Source of the DNA: Acanthamoeba lenticulata
Taxonomy: Eukaryota > Discosea > Longamoebia > Acanthamoebidae
Length of the DNA stretch: 64,000 nt
Direction: 5' to 3'
Assembly: GCA_002179805.1 (NCBI GenBank)
Contig: NAVB01000068.1
Span: 1-64,000, forward strand
A model generated the notes under the pieces. That model worked only from the letters and a program-made list of their open reading frames with translations, made no database searches and was not told the DNA's origin. Of this stretch, positions 55,577 to 64,000 are shown in pieces. Each line of letters opens with the position of its first letter. Within the stretch, counting starts at the first letter, position 1. The position numbers and the translations under genes were made by a program.

Positions 55577-57577
55577 TTACACTTCGAAAGCTGAGGCTGA
55601 CCTCTGGAGCCGTTCCACGATGACCGTTCGGGAGTGGCGCCTCTTGTAGACCGCCAGCGCAGTGCCGACCACCACCGCGATCAGCACCAGCACGACCGCC
55701 ACGGGCACCGCCACGGCCACGCCAATGATCACAGCAGAGTTGTCGCTGCTGGTCCCGCCACCGGAGCCGCTGGCGTCGCCCAAGAGCACGCCGAGGCCGA
55801 TGCTTGGGTCGTACTCGAGCGTCTTGGTGAACCGCGGGAACGAGAGCACGAGATCATAGGCCGTCGTCCCTGCGGCGCCGTCGTCGCGCTGGACGATGGA
55901 GTGGTTCACCACGCGGACGGCTCCGTCCACGAGGGCGATGTCAAACAGCTGCACTTCGACGACGATGTCGGCGTAGCCCGATGGCACCCAGTAGGTGGTC
56001 ATGTGCTCGCGCGGCGAGTCGGTGAACATACGCACGCGCGAGGCCTCGCCGGCGAGAGCCTGACTCGCGTTGGTCGAAAGACGGAAGAAGAACTGGAGCG
56101 GGCCCACTTGTTCTGCCGCAGAGCTGTTGGAAACAGCGGTGGCGCTGCGGCTGATGTTGATGGACCACTTGACCGAGCCGGGCGTCATGGCGAACTCGAT
56201 CCCGTTGAACTGCATGGCTTGGGCCTGCGAGTAGAACCCGTAGCTCTGGGTCAAGGAGGTCTCGTTGTCGGGAAGCAGGGCCGAGTAGTGCTGCACCACG
56301 CTGGCCTGGGTCGAATTGTCGCCTCCTGTAGACGTGTTGCTCACCGTCCAATGCACCCCTGTGATGATCGTTGTGAGCATCAAAATGTGCACATGTCACT
56401 TGGGAAGAGGGACGGGAGAAGGCGCACCGCTGAGGGTCGTGTTGTCGAGCTGCAGTTGGCTGAGCTCCGAGTGGACGGACACGTCCGAGCTCGAGCTGCC
56501 GCCGCTGCTGGACGAGGAGGAGCCCAGGCTGACCACAGGAGCGTCGGTGCCGAACTTGGCGGTCACGTTGGCTGTGATCGGCACAAACGTCACCGCCGTT
56601 GGCGGCTTCGAGGGCGTGGCAGATGGCGTCGTGGTCGGGGAAGGTGCAGCTGGAGTCGGAAGTGGAGATGACTTGGTCGCGAGCGCGCACATGTGCCTGT
56701 CGCCTGCCGTGAAGGCGCTCAATTTGTAGCCCGTCGGAATGTTCAACTGGCCCTCCCTGTTGGAGCCCCAACAGAGCAGTTCCTTGGTCCCCACCTTCCA
56801 ACCGCATGCGTAGTTTCCACCGACCAAAAGGGACTGAAAGCTGGCCCGGGGCACGTCAAGCTGGCCGTAGGTGTTGTCGCCCCAGCAGCGCACCGTGCCG
56901 TCGTCCAGCAGGCCGCACGAGAAGGCCTCCCCAGTGCCCACCTGGATCCAGCCGTAAGGGTCCGCCGGGAAAGCGGTCTGGCCAGAAGCGTTGCTGCCCC
57001 AGCAGAGGATGCTCGAGCTGGTCTTGAGCAGGCCGCACGTGTGATAGGCACCGGCTGCGATCTGCGCAAAGGGCTGGAGGGTCGGGACGGTCGTCTGGCC
57101 AAAGTCCACAGCCCCCGACGCGCCCCAGCAGAGAACAGAGCCGTTGAATTGGATCCCGCATGTGTGCCACCAACCAGAGGAGAGCGTCCGTAAGGCGGCG
57201 CCGGGCGGTACCGCCAGTTGGAGGTTGTCATTGGAGCCCCAGCAATAGGTCGTGTTCGAGTAGGTCTCGATGGCGCACAAGTGGCGCAGGCCCACACTCA
57301 CAAAGGAGTAATACCCCTCGATACCGCCACCCTGGCCATAGGTATTGTCACCCCAGCAGAGGATCCGGGTCCTGTCGCGGCCGCACGTTGTTTGGACACC
57401 CGCGCTCAACTGAGAGAAGACCGCTACAAACTCTTGAGGCACCGTGGACTGATTGTAGGTATTGGAGCCCCAGCACAGGGGCCAGAGGACTGAATCGACC
57501 AGCTGGGCCGATCCTTCTTGAAAGCAGAAGAAAGCCACCGCGAGCACGGCCAGCTGGACGACCGTCGCCACCTTCAT
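55577..57577 (-). CDS. RCC1/BLIP-II-like repeat type I membrane protein
   Basis: Starts at ATG 57575-57577 with a signal peptide (MKVATVVQLAVLAVAFFCFQ). The ectodomain has about nine repeats of roughly 40 residues with the signature CWGxNxxGQ (LCWGSNTYNQ, LCWGDNTYGQ, YCWGSNDNLQ, VLCWGASGAV, ILCWGSNASGQ, RCWGDNTYGQ, LLCWGSNREGQ), alternating with AGxxHTCGL-type strands, as in the extracellular RCC1-like beta-propellers. A Thr/Pro/Ser linker, a beta-rich domain after the single intron (near 56390), then a hydrophobic helix (IIGVAVAVPVAVVLVLIAVV) and a short Arg-rich tail (KRRHSRTVIVERLQR) follow. Likely a surface receptor or adhesin of unknown ligand. Confidence 0.85.
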
Positions 57578-58406
57578 GCGCTTGGGGGTTCGAAAAAAAT
57601 ACGAGTGTTGTTGTCGCACAACCTCGGTGGGCAACAACCAGGAGGCACAATAGCCTATGGCGGTGGGAACGGCCCAACTGCGGACCAATCGCTTCCTCCG
57701 CCCGCATTCGAAGATTGCCCGGTTGAGGACGATCACCCGAATACCAACACTACGTGCGCAGCCGTGTGGCGACTCGGCAGCCGTGGCTTTGGTGGGATCT
57801 CGGCCTCTTGGGCTGGTTCCATCATAAGGCACGCGCCGAGAACATCGCTGCGTTTCTCCTCGAAGTGCTGTGTGTTCGTGTTGACGCGTGGAGAGTTGCC
57901 AGGTTCGCCGCTTGCGAAGGATCGTGGTCGTTGTACGTTTGCGTTGAGATATGTCTGCGCTCCTCTTGACGAAGAGGCTCTGGTCCAGGATCATCCGTCA
58001 AGGCGTAGCGCCTAGTTGAACCTGGTTGCGCCTGTGTTGGTGATGTCTTCTCGGCCGAGAGCCGTCCACATTCCACGCATGGCTGAGAGAAATTAATTAG
58101 CAACGCAGGGAATGACGAGGCAATAACAAACAGCCCAGGAACTGCTCCTCGTCCGGCTGACCTCTCCCCTCTGACGACCGCAGCTGAGTTTGTTGTTGGA
58201 GAGCAGCTGTTGAGGTTTGTTCGTCCGCACGACGAAGGACGGCCACCCCAGGGCGTGAGCAGAGGACCTCCTGTTGTTGTGCGAGAGAAGAGGAAGGAAG
58301 AGTTCGATGAGGAGGGAGGACTAAGTGGTGGCCACCCGACGACACATTTGTTCATTTCATTCCCCCCATTCGAGCGGGTGCGCGATTGCACCTTTCAACG
58401 TAGCGA
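57578..58406. other. divergent intergenic region, RCC1-like / DEP genes
   Basis: About 830 bp between start codons. Minor ORFs on both strands lack motifs; no RNA gene or repeat identified. Confidence 0.45.
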
Positions 58407-61400
58407 ATGTATGCAAGGATGGACGAGGCCACCGAGATCAAGCTCCTAGAGGAAATGCTGCTCGTCGGCAAGGACGACGGTATTCAACTTGGCAGTGTCG
58501 AAGTCCAAACCATAGGTAACCAATTCACGCCGCTTGCTGCGCAAATCAAGAATTCAACGCGTCATATGCCAAATTTTGCCTGTCCAGTCCAAAATCTCGC
58601 GCTTGACGATCCAATTTCTGGTGCGGGCGGGATGGACAGACCCAGAATCAGCGGTGCAGGTCATGGCAGCGGCCTTCCACTCAGAGAGCCGCGCGTTTCC
58701 GCTCATCCAAAGCCGTGGCGCGCTCCCCTACTTCAAAGGCTCGCCGTTCGCCCCTTTTTTTGTTTTATTTATTTATCTTCTTCTCTTCTTCGCTTTCGCT
58801 CTTCGCTCTTCGCTTTTTGCTTCGTCTTACTCGAGTCCTGCGGTTGGCGGAGGCAGGTCGAGCGGCGGTGGACTGGATGATGGAGCAGTTTCAGCTGAAG
58901 AAACGCGAGGAGGCGCTGTACCTCGCCCAGATGCTGCTCGACCGCCAAATCATCAGGCCCAGGTTACGACACCTGCTGAGGCCCCATCAGCACACACAGA
59001 AGCTCCGCGATGATTGAATTGAATTTTTTTATTAATTAATGAATGAACAACAAACAGGCCGAAGAAGACGCTGCTGGACGACCTCATCAGCGCCAACAAG
59101 GAGAACAAGACCAAAGACAATGGCCGCGAAGCTGAGGAGGCCGGCCCCTTTGTCGACACCGACGAAAAGCACTACGTCTTCCAGAAAGGTATCAGCTCAA
59201 CATTTTTTAATTTTTAATTTTATTTTATTTATCTTTGTAAAATAAAATTGATTTTTCATTCGTAATAATAATTTTTAAAAAAAACAGCGCCATTAATGAT
59301 GGAGAACTACATACGAAGCCACTTGCCCATCTCCGTGTCGACGCTGCTCAAGAACTTCCCGCCGCCGCGGCCGCCACAGCTCGTCCTTCCCGCGCAGGGC
59401 GCGGCGGCCTCGTCGCCCTCCTTCCTCTCGCCGCGCGCGCGGTCGTCCACCTCCTTCATGCCCGTGACGATGACGAGATCGTCGTCGTCCCGCTCTCTCA
59501 CCACCGACTCTTCTTTTCATCCTCCTCCCGCGCCCTCGCCCGCCTCGTCGATATCGTCGACAAATACTTCTCATTCGCCGAAGCCGTTCCACCGACGGCA
59601 CGGCCGCTCGGCCTCGGTCACGCTGACCGGCTCCCAGACCCTGAAGCAGCCCCACAGCGAAGCCTCGCCGGCGGCCTCGCCCGGCGTCTCGCCGCGCAAG
59701 CTCTCCAAGGCCCGCCGCGCGTCGCTGGTCCTCAAGGAGAAATTCCTCATTTTCAAGGACTCCAAGGACGCGGCCAAGACCGACGGCGTCGACCAGGACA
59801 AGGAGGAGTGGGAGCGCGCCGGGGCCGGCGGCGGCGGCGGGCACGACGGCGCCGACGACGCGAGCGACAGCGACAGTGACTTGGGGGACAGCAGCGATGA
59901 CTCGAGCGACGACGGCGGCGGCAGTGGCGCCAAACGAACCATCAGCGGCGGCGGCCTGATGCCCTCGGCCCGCCGGCGGGCGTCGATGCTGTTCTCGCCG
60001 CTGAGGCTGGGCAAGGACTCGGGCTCTGGCTCGAGCGCGGGCTCGCCCGCCAGCGGCGTCGACGAGAGCTCCACCACAGCCGCCAGCATCAACGTCAAGC
60101 GGGCGCTCTCGCGGCGACTTTTGCTGCCAGACGACGGCGAAGGCGACATCGACATCCACCAGTCTACGTCGCCCCGCTTGCTGCCGCGGGGCCCGGGATC
60201 GCCTTCCATGCCGCCGCCGGCGTCGCCGCGGCCGTTCGCGGCCTCGGTGGCGGGCTTGCCGTCGTCGCCGCTGTTCAACACCATCGAGCGCGAGAAGCGC
60301 GAGACCGGCAAGAAGAGCGGCGGCGGAGGCGGCGGTGGTGGCGGCGGAGGCCGGATGCGGGGCAAGTCCAACGCCGACCTCAAGACCACAAACAATCCGC
60401 TTTACGGTACGGCGGCGCTCGACCTCGAGGAGCTCGTGCGCGAGCGCGAGGAGCGCAATCGCGCCAAGCAGGAGCGACGTGAGGCGCGCCACCGGCGCCG
60501 CGAGGAGCGACGCCGCCGGCTTGCCGGGGGAGGCGGCGACGATGACCATCACCAGGCCAACGGCGGCCATGAGGGCGCCGACGGCGCTCAGCCGCCGGCA
60601 GAGGAGCCGCCGGCGCGGACGCTGAAGCCGCTGGCGGTCTCCGGCTCGGCGGTGCCCGTGAAGGACCACAGGCGGCCAAAGAGCCCGCGCCGGAAGTCGA
60701 GCGCCGACCGCAACCTGATCGTCCTTTTGTCGACACCGGCCTCAGAGGCGGACGCTGAGGTGGATAAACAGCAGCAGCAGCAGCAGCAGCAGCAGGACCA
60801 GGAGGACGACGACGACGGTGAGCTGGCCCGGCGGGCGCTGCAGCGCGCGCGCCGGAGCAGCGACGGCGTCATTCTTAGCCGGACGGCCAACAACATCGCC
60901 AAGGCCAGCCCCGACGTCGAGCAGCAGCAGCAAGAGAAGGAGGAAGAGGAAGCAGAGCCTGTGGACAAGCCGCGCGGCAAGACCCGCCTCCGCCGGGCGT
61001 CGTCGCTGCGCGCGAGCGGCGGGAATCTGCTGCTTGGCCGCTCGGCCGACAAGAAGGACAAGAAGGAGGGCGCTGCGGCGCTCAACATGGGCAAGGAGTC
61101 GCCGCCGTCGTTGAAGAAGAGCGCAGACAACAAGAAGGACGCCGACGACAAGCGGCAGCGACGAAGAGGCAGCTTTATTCTCAAGCCGCGATCGAGCTCC
61201 AAGGACGACGTCATCGATCACGCGGCCGGCAGCGGCAGCGGCAGCGGAAGTGGAAGCGGCAGCCACAGTGGCGGCCACGTCGTCGTCGTGGTCGAGCCCA
61301 CCCCGAGGCGGACGCCGCCGGAGCTGCGCCGACGCCTGAGCAGCGGCGCGCTGGAGAGCGACGCGGACAAGCTCAAGCGCAAGCCGAGCGGCGGCCTGCG

Positions 61401-61440
61401 GCTGAGCGAGACAAAGCCAAGGGCGGACTCGGCCAGCTGA
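58407..61440 (+). CDS. DEP-domain protein with a long disordered tail
   Basis: Start at ATG 58407 or 58419 (MDEATEIKLLEEMLLVG). The exon near 58585-58735 is uncertain. The DEP domain is split by introns: GRAAVDWMMEQF, KKREEALYLAQMLLDRQII, then PKKTLLDDLISANKENK, then FVDTDEKHYVFQK, matching the DEP order of a membrane-proximal helical core and closing strands. From 59287 one exon carries roughly 715 codons of Ser/Pro/Gly/Asp- and Lys-rich sequence with Gln runs (about 60768-60795), poly-Gly, and many SPRR/RRAS-type sites. DEP domains bind membranes or GPCR-linked signalling partners; here no catalytic domain follows. The C-terminal stop is followed directly by an A run. The large GC-rich minus-strand ORF is not a gene. 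Confidence 0.7.
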
Positions 61441-61907
61441 CCTTTCAAAAAAAAAAAAAAAAAAACACCCAAATCTAAAGTCTAAATACATACAAAATAT
61501 ACACCCTACATAAAAGAACGGGGGAGAGTGCAGTTCCCACTTCGAACGGAAGTTTGGGCTGCTTGGCTGGCACGACCTCATCAGTAGGCCAGTTACAAGC
61601 GTGGGCTGGGAAATTCACTCATGAATCCACCCAAACTTCAAGCCTGTAGCCAACAGGCGGCTTTGCCGCGCATTTGGTCCAACGCCAAGCGGGCGGAGTT
61701 GGGCCGAAACAAGACCACGTCGGCTTGTTTTTTTGTTTTTTTTTTTGTGTTGTTGCCTTCCGTCTCGAGACAGGTACGTCCCATCGCCGATTGAACAGGA
61801 ATGGAGGTCTGGAGATGAATATTTGGACCTCGACTTATAACTGATTTTGCTGCATTTTTGCTTTAATTTCGAAAAAATCAGCCGATAATTTGAATCATTG
61901 CATCATA
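61441..61907. other. intergenic with long A tract after the DEP gene
   Basis: Starts with an A homopolymer of about 18-20 bases just after the DEP gene stop, then AT-rich and GC-rich intervals leading to the cytochrome b5 leader. No supported gene. Confidence 0.5.
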
Positions 61908-62491
61908 ATGGCCGACGTTAAGACCTACACCCTCGAGGAGCTCAAGAAGCACAACACAACCGACGATCTCTGGATCGCCCTCCACGGCCGTGTTTACAAC
62001 ATCACGCCCTTCCTTGAGGAGCACCCTGGTGGTGATGGCGTCCTCGTCGACAATGCTGGTGCGTTGCACCCTCCCCCCAGCAATTAAGCGATTTCATTTT
62101 TTTTACCAGGCGATTCACGTTTCGGAAAATGTGCTTGGCAGGCGCTGACTGCACGGCGGAGTTCGAGGCTGTTGGCCATTCTGATGAGGCCAAGGCTTCT
62201 CTCGAGCAGTTCTACATTGGCAACCTTGTCGTACGTCTATCTTTTTTTGTTAAATAATATTTATTTATTTATTTAATTCTCACAAAACGCGTTTTTCTTC
62301 GCCTTGAGCAGAGTGCCTCTGGCGAGCTGGTCAAGGGCGAGCCGCCCGTGAAGCCGGCTGTTTCGCTGGCCGATACCAAGACGCCCAAGGTCAAGCCCGC
62401 CCCGCCCGCGCCCGCCGTGTGGAAGCAGGTCGCTGTGCCGCTTATCATCATCGCCCTCGGCTTTGTCCTCCGCTTCTACCTTACTGCCTAA
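61908..62491 (+). CDS. tail-anchored cytochrome b5
   Basis: Three exons; ATG 61908 (MADVKTYTLEELKKHN). An electron carrier that supports fatty-acid desaturases and P450 enzymes on the ER face. The haem site is intact: ITPFLEEHPGGDGVL with the first axial His, and EFEAVGHSDEA with the second. After a Pro/Lys linker (VKPAPPAPAVWKQ) a C-terminal helix (VAVPLIIIALGFVLRFYL) anchors the protein. Length is in the usual range. The introns at about 62058-62141 and 62231-62310 separate haem core, second His and tail. Confidence 0.95.
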
Positions 62492-62861
62492 ACGTTCGCC
62501 GCCATTTATAAATAAACCAAAATAAAAAACGAAATGTAAACACCTATTCTACAGAGGCCAGGAGGAGAAGTTTTGGTTGTCTTGCTGCCAGTAGTTGGTG
62601 CTGCGTGAGATACAACCTTCTTTAAACTATAGAAGGGAACATACCGTCGTGTAACCAGCTATGGAGCTGCATATGCTTGTGGGGCAAGAAGCCAAAATCC
62701 AGAATCCGCCCGTGAAATCTCACTGCGATCGTCGACCACAAGGAGTATCAGAAAGATGATGCGCTCTCTCATTGGCTGCGAGCTGGCATAAAGGCTCTTG
62801 GGGGTTGGCCACACAAGCATACAACACCCAACTTAGCTCAACCCAACCTACCCTACCCAAC
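62492..62861. other. intergenic: cytochrome b5 3' flank and promoter of the beta-helix gene
   Basis: About 370 bp. Contains an ATTGG (inverted CCAAT) element at 62771-62775 and GCATAAAG at 62786-62793. No coding sequence is supported. Confidence 0.5.
62786..62793 (+). promoter_or_regulatory. TATA-like element with upstream CCAAT box
   Basis: GCATAAAG lies about 70 bp before the start codon at 62862, with ATTGG (CCAAT on the other strand) 10-15 bp further upstream. A plausible core promoter for a strongly expressed secreted protein. Confidence 0.45.
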
Positions 62862-63599
62862 ATGCAGAGGTCACACTTCTTCCTCGCGTCCCTCCTGCTC
62901 TGCAGCTACTTCTTGCTGGCTGTGCTGGCCCAATCAAACCGGCCTGTCGTGACTGCCAAACCAGGCGGGTGCGACCTTTCCGCGTGCGGCTCCTGCAACG
63001 GCACCTCAGAGTGCCCCGCCGCCACCATCGCCGATGCCGTGGCCCTGCTCCCGAGCGGCGGTGGCGTCATCTCCCTGCTTGCTGGCACCTACACTGGCGC
63101 TGGTAACACGAACGTCCAGCTCATCAACGGCGACTACAGCATCTCGGCTCAGGCGTTTGGCATCGTCTTCCTCGACTGCGCGGGCGAGCCTGGCTTCACC
63201 GTGAACGGCGGCAGCGCCTACTTCTACGGCCTGACCATCAAGAACTGCCGCCGCACCAACGGCAACGGCGGCGTCTTCAACGTGCGCTATGCCAGCGTCA
63301 CCCTGTCCAAGATGGACGCCCAGTTCAACGCGGCCCAGCGCGGCGGCGTGCTGTACGTGGAGAACGGCTCGGCCACCGTCTCGCAGATGTCGATGGAGAA
63401 CAACAGCGCGGCCGATGGCGGCGCTGGCATCTTCGCCGCGAGCGCGCAGGTGACCACCGAGCTCGTTGCCATCGAGGACTCGACGGCGGGCAGCGACGTC
63501 GGCTGTGAGCTGGGCACCATCACCTTCAAGGCTCCGACCATCGTCGACACCATCTCCTGCACTCGCTGCTCTTGCCCCACGGGCTCCGTGACTCCCTAA
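62862..63599 (+). CDS. secreted parallel beta-helix-like protein
   Basis: 245 codons, no introns. The signal peptide MQRSHFFLASLLLCSYFLLA is cut near VLAQSN. The mature protein opens with a Cys-rich segment (GGCDLSACGSCNGTSECPAA), continues with TIADAVALLPSGGGVISLLAGTY and then turns of hydrophobic-rich strands (FTVNGGSAYFYGLTIKNC, GGVLYVENGSATVSQM), the pattern of a right-handed parallel beta helix as in pectate-lyase-like proteins. It ends with a Cys cluster (CTRCSCPTG). No catalytic residues can be assigned. Might be a structural or adhesive extracellular protein; no enzymatic claim is made. Confidence 0.8.
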   Translation: MQRSHFFLASLLLCSYFLLAVLAQSNRPVVTAKPGGCDLSACGSCNGTSECPAATIADAVALLPSGGGVISLLAGTYTGAGNTNVQLINGDYSISAQAFGIVFLDCAGEPGFTVNGGSAYFYGLTIKNCRRTNGNGGVFNVRYASVTLSKMDAQFNAAQRGGVLYVENGSATVSQMSMENNSAADGGAGIFAASAQVTTELVAIEDSTAGSDVGCELGTITFKAPTIVDTISCTRCSCPTGSVTP

Positions 63600-63843
63600 A
63601 AGGCGACACCGCCAGCTGCGGGCTCTCGCCAGGTGATCTTCGCCTGGTCATTGGCTACAGATAACAACAGCGGGAAATAGATTCCTTTGATTTTTCTATA
63701 TTTCTTTTTCTTTTCCCTTGGCCATAAAATGGCGAAGAATCGCAGAGAGAAGACTTCACCTACGGGGAGGTTCGAAGAAAAGAATAGGACAAGACGGGTT
63801 GCGGTGCCCGCTAGCGTTGAGTAGTGTAACAAAGAAGAAACGC

Positions 63844-64000
63844 ATGGACGCAGACGAGGCTCTGGCACGGCGACTACAGCAAGAGGAGCAGGAAGAGTTG
63901 GCTCGCTGTGCTCGGGATGCTGACTTTGCGCGTGCTCTCCTCGCTCAGCAGTTGTTGGGGTTGCCCTCCCCCCTCGTCGTGAAGAAAGAAAAGCCAAAGA
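63844..64000 (+). CDS. start of an uncharacterised protein with a UIM-like head (3' partial)
   Basis: ATG 63844 reads MDADEALARRLQQEEQEELA, then RCARDADFARALLAQQLLG, and runs off the window. The repeated (D/E)xxLARxLQxEE and DFARALLAQQ helices resemble the ubiquitin-interacting or acidic-helix motifs common in ubiquitin-pathway proteins. The short visible length allows no family assignment. The interval before it (63600-63843) has no other gene. Confidence 0.5.
   Translation, partial: MDADEALARRLQQEEQEELARCARDADFARALLAQQLLGLPSPLVVKKEKPK

Noticed and set aside
55634..56671. 345-codon plus-strand ORF opposite the RCC1-like gene
   Set aside because: His/Arg/Gly-rich mirror frame; the minus strand has signal peptide, repeats and transmembrane helix.
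59293..60669. 458-codon minus-strand ORF opposite the DEP tail
   Set aside because: Arg/Ala/Val-rich composition artefact of the Ser/Gly-rich sense exon; no domain, no promoter.
1..64000. CRISPR arrays, prophage or complete transposons
   Set aside because: No spaced direct repeats, transposase, integrase or reverse-transcriptase motifs were seen; simple repeats are introns or homopolymer codon runs.

Overview
The window is nuclear DNA of a free-living amoebozoan, most likely Acanthamoeba or a close relative. Evidence: GC-rich coding exons are interrupted by many short AT- or T-rich introns, often with GTACG-type donors and CAG acceptors. Genes are packed on both strands, with some neighbours only 60-170 bp apart. 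The gene set is eukaryotic (HPS1, DAD1, PUS3, UBX, RhoGAP, SIRT6/7, F-box/WD40) and includes an amoeba-style hybrid histidine kinase. I saw no prophage, CRISPR array, rRNA or intact transposon. Splice sites were read by eye, so exon limits are approximate unless given exactly.

Layout. 1-3162 (+): 3' part of an HPS1-like BLOC-3 gene that also encodes a peptidoglycan-binding-like fold. 3508-8448 (+): a large EGF/CUB transmembrane protein. 8581-9876 (-): a UBX protein with ubiquitin-interacting-like motifs. 10567-14572 (+): sarcosine dehydrogenase with a tRNA-Val(AAC) gene nested in one intron. 14894-15320 (+): pterin-carbinolamine dehydratase. 15509-15844 (-): DAD1. 16026-18527 (-): F-box/WD40 protein. 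19164-20514 (-): short-chain dehydrogenase. 20923-22309 (+): C2-domain protein. 22480-25889 (-): hybrid histidine kinase whose H-box lacks the histidine. 27280-27470: an inverted, internally deleted copy of part of the EGF/CUB gene. 27521-30334 (-): GH20-like hexosaminidase. 30546-30920 (-): small secreted protein. 31513-33789 and 34400-35395 (-): two regulator-like proteins. 35968-38546 (-): PUS3. 38652-39333 (-): GATA zinc finger. 40151-41223 (+): arrestin-C-like protein. 41429-42486 (-): RWDD2-like. 42657-44498 (+): OTU protease ending in a CaaX box. 44556-45404 (+): family-16 methyltransferase. 45471-47660 (-): class-V PLP enzyme. 47829-50220 (+): ZnF-UBP/SIRT6-7/C1-like fusion. 50666-55364 (+): RhoGAP with a giant low-complexity tail. 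55577-57577 (-): RCC1/BLIP-II-like membrane protein. 58407-61440 (+): DEP-domain protein. 61908-62491 (+): tail-anchored cytochrome b5. 62862-63599 (+): secreted beta-helix protein. 63844-64000 (+): start of a further gene.

There is no operon logic and most genes are functionally independent. Several genes nevertheless touch ubiquitin biology (UBX/UIM, F-box, OTU, ZnF-UBP-sirtuin, RWD, and the UIM-like start of the last gene), and several encode surface or secreted proteins. Two head-to-head pairs (RWDD2/OTU and PLP enzyme/sirtuin) share roughly 170-bp intergenic regions that are probably bidirectional promoters.
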